DNA from: Zygaena filipendulae
Taxonomy: Eukaryota; Arthropoda; Insecta; Lepidoptera; Zygaenidae
NCBI GenBank assembly: GCA_907165275.2
Contig: OU015659.1
Span: forward strand, 1,592,501 to 1,656,500
Direction of reading: 5' to 3'
DNA: 64,000 nt
Under the pieces are notes generated by a model. The model was not told the origin of the DNA. It did not search any database and worked only from the letters and a program-made list of their open reading frames with translations. Position numbers and translations under genes: made by a program. Below, one piece after another: positions 56,943 to 64,000 of this stretch. Position 1 is the stretch's first letter. Each line of letters opens with the position of its first letter.

Positions 56943-57376
56943 CTAGCTGTTCCCCGCGGTTTCACCCGCGTTAATTTCGGAGATCCCGCGGGAATTCAGA
57001 GATGCAAAGCAGTTAGTACCCTATATCCCTAGGTTTTCTTTACCCCTCACAACGTGCATGCAAAATATTCATGAGATTTCACCAGCGTTAATTTCGGAGA
57101 TCCTTCAGGAATTCCGAGATAAAATTACCCTAATCTGAATGCTCCAACGATTTTCATGAAATTTTGTATACATGGGATTTCGGGGGCCATAAATCGATCT
57201 AGCTAGGATTCATTTCTGGAATTCTCGCGCGAACTCTGATATCAACGCGGGTGAATTAATTACTGCATACTACACGTTGTCAAGGGTACAGGAAAGGTCA
57301 TAGGGTAGTACTTTTATCTCAGAATACCCGCGGGATCTCCGAAATTAACGTGGGTTAAACCGCGGGGAACAGCTAT
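56943..57376. mobile_element. Composite of several HEL 3' ends
   Basis: A minus-oriented CTAG hairpin (56943) is followed by a second minus-oriented GTTAATTTCGGAGATCC block. A + oriented pair of 3' halves ends near 57376 (CCGCGGGGAACAGCTAT). A segment around 57140-57230 also matches 4680-4770. Confidence 0.6.
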
Positions 57377-57710
57377 TTAAGCCGCCCAGATATTAATAAA
57401 TAATAATAATAAGTGTAGCTAGTTACCTACCTAGATATAAAGTGTAGATACATAGTTACCTAGACATAATTATGTTCAAAGGTACAATGGTCAACGGAAT
57501 GAAAAAGCAAGAATGGGGCATGTGTTTATATTATAAAGTTATACCAAAATCTTTCAAGTTATTAAAGTAGACTAAATTGCTCAAAATTGCCATGAACGAA
57601 AGAACACTATGTATAACATCATAACCGCGGCCGGTGGAGGTGGCTTGCCCGCGCCGCGACTTCTATGCTTTCTGTCCGTATATAAAAGTATATATACGGT
57701 AAGTACTTAA

Positions 57711-57911
57711 AGAAGAATAAAAATATCCTCAATTTGTGAATACAATAGACTAAGAAGCATTTACCGTTCAGACTTGTCAAAAATTGTAACATCGAAGCCT
57801 CCGAGAAAAATCCATAGAGACAGGGAGTGGGCTTTGCGAAAAACTGTAGCTGAAGCTCAAGAAGTAGTACCAGAAAAGAAAAGGAGGAAGACCATTTACA
57901 AAAAGAAATGA
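57711..57911 (+). other. Unassigned basic open frame next to the foldback
   Basis: A 66-codon frame without ATG reads SDLSKIVTSKPPRKIHRDRE, then WALRKTVAEAQEVVPEKKRR and ends KTIYKKK. The composition is coding-like with a basic tail. It ends 2 bp before the foldback arm, and a donor-like CG|GTAAGTA lies just upstream at 57699. It could be a terminal exon or a transposon gene scrap; I do not recognise it. Confidence 0.3.
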
Positions 57912-57912
57912 G

Positions 57913-58486
57913 ATCCCATCAAAAACAAACTTGTAAAAAAGTCCCAAGTCTCGCAACTCAGTTCTTCTACAGTAAAAAGTTGTGAGATCAATGTAATACC
58001 AAGTCCGTTAATTTATTCAGTGCCTACTTAAGGGTCCTTCTGTCTAAAGTTATCATGTTATAAGCTAATCTAATAACATTTTATAGTGACCATATCAAAT
58101 TTAAAAAAAATCTTTTATGTTTTAAATAGATTGATTGGCTTGGCGACCACGTGAAAACACAATATATCTCACATGTAATACATAATTATGGTTCTAAACA
58201 ATCTAATTTAATTATAATATGTATTACTTGTGAGATACATTGTGTTTTCACGTGATCGCCAAGCCAATCACTCTATTTAAAACATAAAAGATTTTTAAAT
58301 TTGATATGGTCACTATAAGATGTTGTTAGATTAGCTTATAACATGATAACTTTAGACAGAAGGACCCTTAAGTAGGCACTGAATAAATTAACGGACTTGG
58401 TATTACATTGATCTCACAACTTTTTACTGTAGAAGAACTGAGTTGCGAGACTTGGGACTTTTTTACAAGTTTGTTTTTGATGGGAT
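57913..58486. repeat. 574-bp foldback (long hairpin) M9
   Basis: Two arms of about 270 bp, nearly identical as complements, from ATCCCATCAAAAACAAAC to TTTGTTTTTGATGGGAT, around a loop of roughly 35 bp near 58200 (GGTTCTAAACAATC). No convincing reading frame. It may be a MITE or a locus giving a long hairpin RNA. Confidence 0.78.
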
Positions 58487-59210
58487 AAACTTCTACTTTG
58501 CAATTTAAAAATCCATACCAAAAAAATTACCAATATAATTTACCATATAAATTACCATAATGGAATATAATAAAATATTTGGAAAATATGTTTGATAAAG
58601 GCATTGATATCTATAAGTATTTTTTTTTCATTGTTTATTGTTATAATAGAAAAAATTGTCAAATGTAAATTAAATACAATAGGTATCTAAAAAAAAACTA
58701 GAAAAATAAAAACAGTGATTTTTACTATAGAATTTCTCTCTGTCGTAACCTTAGTAGAGGTGCATCATGGAACTTTTTTTTTTTTATTATCAATAGGACC
58801 ACAGACAGTTTAACAATGTTGTATAACATAAATGAACACTTTAAGAACTAAATAATTGCTAACCCTACTTTGATGGTCTCAGTATTATAAATATTATTCA
58901 TACAAGTGGAGCTATGTGTTTATATCATATAAGAACATAGTTGCTAAATTATTCGCTTACCGTATGCTCCCACAAAATTACAACCACCATGGGTCCAAAA
59001 ACTACAATATTATCTATAAAAAGCCATTAATGAAGAGTAGTAGGTATAAACTCCCGCACATAACCGATTGCCCTACGGAACATAGCCTAGCCTAACGTTA
59101 AGTTGGTAAGTACTGAAATGAATACAAACCGGTTTTTGCAGTTGTATTGTTAAGTCGTTAAAACCTTAAAACAAGGACTTTCTTGGAAGGGTGATTTTGA
59201 TATGTAAGCG
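58487..59210. other. No feature recognised
   Basis: AT-rich flank of the 574-bp foldback. Confidence 0.4.
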
Positions 59211-59387
59211 GAAATGCAAGATTCTGAACGAAATATACATATTTTAAAACTTAAAAAAATACACCACATTCCTTTTGGAACGAGACTCGTACGTAACAAA
59301 GACTTAAGGAATAAATCAAAAAATTCCAAACCAAACTCTCCCTTAGTCTCAAGAACACAGCCGCCAACTTTCCCAATACCAGAGCTC

Positions 59388-59505
59388 TTATTCACTAGGA
59401 CCACAACACGTCGTGTTACGATAACGCGCCACAAAAATTGTCTTTCCCTCGTGCTCAAAGAAGTTTTACTCAGAAAAGTACACTTACAGCGTGTCTAACG
59501 GTATA
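59388..59505 (+). repeat. R2 repeat, second copy
   Basis: LFTRTTTRRVTITRHKNC on + aligns with LFTMTITRRFKIRRHKNC at 30150. Both copies run into GGTATACCG. Confidence 0.45.
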
Positions 59506-59516
59506 CCGAATATTAA

Positions 59517-59711
59517 TCAATACTAATACAATGAATGCGAAAGTAACTGTCTGTCTGTCTGTTACTAACTCTGTAACTCTGGCTCAACCGATCATCATGA
59601 AATTTTGCATGCACGTTATCAAGGGTATAGAGAAGGACATAGGGTACTTTTTATTCCGGAATTCCTATAGTACTCCGATAGTACCGTGGTGAAACCGCGG
59701 GGAACAGCTAG
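59517..59711 (+). mobile_element. HEL copy
   Basis: (CTGT)n run, CTCAACCGATCATCATGAAA body, and GTGGTGAAACCGCGGGGAAC followed by CAGCTAG and T. Confidence 0.74.
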
Positions 59712-60047
59712 TTTCTAATATATTGGAATCTGGAGCGTTTGGGAATGTGTTTTGGGACGCACATTATAGGCAAGGAATGTTGTTGGTCATAGTGAATCAG
59801 AGCTCAGCCTTTCTCAACTATCGACGCTTGAAAATTTGTTTACTAAAGGATTGCTGGCAGCTTCTTCAAACAACTAATTTAGCTGCTTCACAAACTACAC
59901 TTTATGCTTCGATGGAAATAGGTAGGTACGTCCGTTAACACTGAACTACAAGAAAGAAGCTGGTTTTCGTGAGAAAATTGTGTTTTATCTTGGGGAACAA
60001 TCCAACACTGTCATTGGCGTTTCACCATAATTACTTTATTTGCTAAA

Positions 60048-60215
60048 AATGAATGAATGAATGAATAAAAAACACTTTATTGTACACCACAAACAGTACA
60101 ATAACAAAAAATTTAAAAAGAGAAAGTATGAAGTGGCTCCAAATGGCTAATACGTATATTGGCAGAATTAAATGCGGTAAGCGGTAAATCGCAAAAGTTA
60201 CTTGGCAATTCCTAG
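60048..60215 (-). mobile_element. LINE 3' end with ATTC tail
   Basis: The minus strand ends GTGGTGTACAATAAAGTG followed by TTTTTTATTCATTCATTC. Confidence 0.55.
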
Positions 60216-60221
60216 GAAAGT

Positions 60222-60250
60222 TTGTCACATGTAGAATCTACATGTGACAA
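60222..60250. repeat. Near-spacerless hairpin
   Basis: TTGTCACATGTAGA and TCTACATGTGACAA pair over 14 bp around a single A. A second palindromic stretch CTGACAGCTGACAG follows at 60258. Confidence 0.55.
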
Positions 60251-60511
60251 TTATTCACTGACAGCTGACAGTTCGCTGTCAGCCTTTCGATACGTACACG
60301 CGCACAACAACAACAACAACAACGCCCGCTCCACGTTCACGTCTTGAATGTGGAGCTGATGTTCTCCGCCATTTCTCGAGGTTTTCTCGCGTTCTCGCAA
60401 GATTCTCGCGTGAATGTGAGCGGGCATTACTTCTGGGAAAGTACCTATTTGAATCAGTTCATTTGTATGGAGTGTCACCGGGCTATAGGTTAGGCTAGGT
60501 ATAGAGTACCT

Positions 60512-60660
60512 GGCAGCGGAGTATGCGCGAGCGATTCCCGCGGCCTCGACGCTAGGCGCTGAGAAGGAACACCCCAGGGTTTTTAGTGGGTAGATCGTAA
60601 CCACCGTCCACCCCAGGGCGGTGGTATGCATAAAGCATTTTCCCTGGGTCAAAAAAAGAA
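60512..60660 (+). mobile_element. LINE 3' end with 15-bp target duplication
   Basis: GC-rich 3' UTR (CACCCCAGGGTTTTTAGTGG, GCGGTGGTATGCATAAAGC) with an A-rich end. AGGTATAGAGTACCT occurs directly on both sides (60497-60511 and 60661-60675), a perfect target-site duplication. Confidence 0.75.
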
Positions 60661-60682
60661 AGGTATAGAGTACCTAGTAGGT

Positions 60683-61188
60683 TCTTACTATAAATGCTAA
60701 TGTGACTTTTACGTCTTGAATACTCCAACGGTCATAATGAAATATTGCATACACGTTTTTAGGAGTCCAACACTACGCATACCGAGAAGTGGTCTCCATT
60801 CCAGAACCCGTCTACCACTGCCACTTCAGCTTGCTACACTTCTGGATGATGTCTACAACTTTGGTCCTCTGCCGGGTGATTTCGTTACGGATTCTATCCC
60901 GCAGCGAAATACCGAGCATAGATCTTTCCATAGCTCGCTGCATGAGCGACGTGCAGTCGGTGGGCCAGCCTGACCGTCATGTGGACCCATGACAGATGGA
61001 CCGATGATCTGAAGAAGGTTGCTGATCGCTGGATGAGGAAAGCCGGAGATCGTGTACTGTGGCGTGCCCTTTGGGAGACCTACGTCCAGCAGTGGACTGC
61101 AATAAGCTGATTGATTGATTGATTTTAGGTGTACAGAAAACGACATAAGGTCCGAAATTGAAGCGGGTGAAACCGCGAGGAATGGCTG
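60683..61188 (+). mobile_element. HEL copy interrupted by a LINE
   Basis: The left part is 60683-60763 (TACTATAAATGCTAATGTG to TTGCATACACGTTTTTAGG). The right part is 61123-61188 (GGTGTACAGAAAACGAC to GGGTGAAACCGCGAGGAATG). The two join cleanly once the LINE and one TTTTAGG are removed. Confidence 0.72.
60764..61122 (+). mobile_element. 5'-inverted LINE fragment (RTE-type endonuclease-RT)
   Basis: The right part (about 60946-61100, + strand) encodes DRWTDDLKKVADRWMRKAG and ends TYVQQWTAIS with a GATTGATTGATT tail, the usual C-terminus of lepidopteran endonuclease-reverse transcriptases. The left part (about 60764-60945) encodes, on the minus strand, the stretch normally just upstream: MQRAMERSMLGISLRDRIRN, KLKWQW, then VLEWRP. 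The whole insert is flanked by TTTTAGG at 60757-60763 and 61123-61129. Inversion of the upstream part is as expected from twin priming. Confidence 0.75.
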
Positions 61189-61696
61189 AAAGGTTTTGAC
61201 AAAAATATTGTAACAGTTCGTTTTTTGCATATATGGAGATAGAAAAATTGTAACATTCAAGAAAAACGTGTCGTTTCCATTGATCGTCCGTTTCAACAGG
61301 TCTATAATTATTTCTTGTTAAGCGACTTCGTCCACTCGAATCTCTAACAGCTATCCTTCGCGCAACGTTGATGGCTTCGCAATTATCGTACTGTCGTATT
61401 AAATTATTATTATCATTACGTGTGAGAGCAATTAATTTTCTTAATTAAACAGACTCTCAAGTCTTAGTAGCGCAATTAATTACATAAGCAGTGGAAACAG
61501 ATATGCGCGCCGCCTCCGTCTGCCGGTGACAAGTTCCCGGTGAATTCGCCAAAATACAAGTGACGCGCAAATTGTATCAAAAGCTAAAACAGTGGAGGAG
61601 ATAAACTAAGGCTATATTTCAAAGGGCGCTCGCGGTTCTTGGGTTAAGTCAACCCCTTACCCTTCGACGGTGGTGTAAGTGACTAGAGAGCAACTA

Positions 61697-61945
61697 ATAG
61701 GGATGTTGACGACTTTTGAAAATCAAAATTCTAATCAGTCCGTCAGTTAGAAAATAAAAAACAATAGACACGTATTTATTGCTTTTTCAAATAAATTTAA
61801 ATATACAGAGTCGTGACGTCACTAACCGCTAAAACCGCCATACAAACTGTCCTGATAGTAACATCACGCGAAATTTCAACTTAATTAATCACCGTTATTT
61901 TTTGATTAGGTACGTTAAAAAAATTAAAAATACGTGTTAAATATG
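61697..61945 (+). mobile_element. M1 MITE, internally deleted and decayed
   Basis: ATAGGGATGTTGACGAC start after TA; about 40 bp around AAAGCGCATTAAAG is missing; the right end fades out. Confidence 0.65.
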
Positions 61946-63511
61946 TAAAACTATGGTGGATAACTCCTACGTCGTTCAAAATTTACATTATAAAGTTGTA
62001 ACCAAAATTACCAGTAATGGCCAGTTTCAGCGGGTTTAATTTAAAAAAATATATATATTATATTACATTACGTCCGTTATTATTATCTAACTTTTTTCTA
62101 TAGTAAAATATCTTAAGAGATTTTTTTATAGCGAGAGTAGCTAGTAGGACCCCAGTAGTACTTACCTACTGTTGGCACCAAAGAGTTCAAAAAAAGATAA
62201 GACGTTTATATCTTGCACCGAAAGCGAACATTTCGTGTGCTTTACAAATACATGACATAGAAATGAGTGTAGTTTGTCAAGAGGTCCCATGATGTATCAA
62301 GTTTTCTTTGAGTTTTCTTCGCTGTCTTCGGTGTACTTATCGAACGAAATACTGAAATTATGTTTAAATTACAAATTACAAAGGTGTATAGAAGACATGT
62401 TTATCTAGGTATTTAGTAAAAATGCATACCTATTTATTACAGTAAACATAAGTCTTCTAATCTTTTATACACCTGAAAATAATTATGTATTTTAATACAA
62501 ACATATTTTTCTTACATTCCGAACAACCAATCAGCTAAAGTAAGTACCTACCAACCTATGTAATTATTATTTTTATTATGACTTTCCTTCCGTTTGATGA
62601 TTAACTTCACAGAATTTGATCCTAGTGTCACTAGTGAATAGTGCAACAATACTGCGCTTTACTCTTGACGCTATCGAGTAATCGTCATACTCTTGACGCA
62701 ATCGCGTTAAGATCAAATCGAACTCGAATCGAAATGAGATCGAAATGAAATCAAATTTTGCTACTTTTTAAGCTTTGAGATCGCGCCTTTATCGTATTTA
62801 TCTGTAAAATTTCTCGATTTCATTGAATTGTCAACGAAAACAATCCATTTTTATTGACTTGTCAAACGTCATCTTTTGACATTCACACGATTCCAAATAC
62901 GATCTCAATTTGAACTCAAATCAAAATCGAAATCAGCCTCAAATCATTTTCAAAAGTAGGCCTTAAATAATTTTCAAGAGTAAGGCAGCTGTTTCTTTTT
63001 TCCCTTCTTTACTGGTTCTTATATTTATGGGGTGCAGGTAGATATAAAGTCGTTTGAGGATTTTTTGTTATTTCTCGCAGTTACGGATTTAGCCATCCAC
63101 GCCCACTTGAAAAATTCACCTTGTCTTATTGTACCTAAAAAACGAACCACACGCAACGATTATATGTATTTCCAGAAATAGGTTCATAAAAAGACAAGAC
63201 CTGAAATTATAGCAATAATATTATGATACGAAGAAGCTACAAAAAATGAGCGGTAGATATATTAATAATAATCCACATCACAACACACAGATCTACTTGA
63301 TCCCACAGTAAGCTATTATATATTATTATCACAATTCTTATCACGTATATTCGCCATGATGAATGTACAAGTTTGTGAAGTTTTCCTCTTACGAGGAACT
63401 TCATCTCTTAGTTTCATGAAAAAAGTGTAAAATACTGGGCCGATACACTGAAAAATAAACAGCTAGTAAAAGTGTTTGCACACTGCTAATATATTATAAG
63501 CCTGCTGACTA
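61946..63511. other. No gene recognised
   Basis: AT-rich. 62690-62960 repeats AATCGAAATGAGATCGAAAT-type words (AAATCGAA, GAACTCGAAT), giving a loosely periodic, low-complexity stretch. Confidence 0.35.
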
Positions 63512-63698
63512 ACCGCCGCACTCAGAGTCGACTTTAATGATTACTTAGTTAAGTATAGATTTTTAAAACAAAACTGCCGCAATCAGACAAGTTTAATAAA
63601 TTAATGTTGATTGGCATTTAACTAATTAAGTTACATCTCATTAAATGCCAATTAACATAATTGTACTGAACGTCTCTGATTGCAGCAATTTTGTTCTG
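63512..63698. mobile_element. M3 foldback, right arm truncated
   Basis: The left arm and centre match 18742-18930 closely; the right arm stops at ATTGCAGCAATTTTGTT. Confidence 0.7.
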
Positions 63699-64000
63699 TA
63701 ACAAAACAATTTTAACAGCTTTTAAGTAGGTGTACTGTTTTTACAGTGAATTGAACTTTTTTCTTTTCATTAATTGTAATATTAATTGGGGAAGAGAAAA
63801 AAGAATTTAGTAGGTAACTAAGGATTCTGTTTCGTTTTTGGGTTAGTAATCTGTATTGATTTAGTTTTAGAAATATATGTATTTCACTGATCCGATATTG
63901 TACATTATTCTGAGAAACTCTGTCAATTCGCTGACAACTATAGTATCGGTCAACTTTTTACACCGAAATTGAAGCATCTTCAAAGATTTTACTGTTATTA

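Noticed and set aside
60251..60652. 133-codon minus-strand frame
   Set aside because: It spans a target duplication and a LINE UTR and includes a (CAA)n run read as poly-Leu; not one gene.

Overview
The window looks like nuclear DNA of a moth or butterfly (Lepidoptera). It is AT-rich and intron-containing, with very few coding regions. It is packed with small dispersed repeats: short elements that end in CTAG and carry a GC-rich terminal hairpin, cAMP-element-bearing MITEs, 3' stubs of non-LTR retrotransposons with simple-repeat tails, and a tRNA-derived SINE. There is no sign of bacterial organisation, rRNA, a convincing tRNA gene or CRISPR. The species cannot be named from the sequence.

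Only two host genes are well supported. A secreted pancreatic-lipase-family enzyme lies on the + strand (exons 32468-32576 and 32922-33871, 352 aa, Ser-Asp-His triad intact). The 3' part of a gene ending in a BESS-like motif lies on the - strand (exons 23673-23822 and 22030-22551); its upstream exons were not found. Weaker exon candidates are at 5079-5256, 32016-32050, 40893-41096, 51126-51433, 51908-52123, 55644-55731 and 57711-57911. CpG-rich patches that could be promoters lie at about 28900-29140, 31890-32050, 37330-37520, 37640-37780 and 38820-38960.

Layout. 1-5 kb: LINE 3' ends, a hexanucleotide microsatellite and Helitron-like copies. 5-12 kb: MITEs, a second Helitron family and a hAT element with a target duplication. 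12-21 kb: a SINE, Helitrons nested in Helitrons, several foldback elements and two tandem MITE copies. 21-26 kb: a triple-nested MITE cluster beside the BESS-type gene, whose last intron carries a LINE and a Helitron. 28-37 kb: a palindromic tandem repeat, the lipase gene and more MITEs. 37-56 kb: mostly unrecognised AT-rich DNA with scattered Helitrons and a few exon candidates. 56-64 kb: a Helitron junkyard, a 574-bp perfect-looking foldback, and a 5'-inverted LINE inserted into a Helitron with a clean target duplication.

The genes do not form an operon-like unit. The main biology visible is the layering of transposons: at least ten families can be placed in relative age order from who sits inside whom. 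No wholly new gene system was identified. The most unusual items are the inverted (twin-primed-like) LINE, a 29-bp palindrome flanked by an 8-bp duplication, the 574-bp foldback, and a MITE family that spreads paired TGACGTCA sites.
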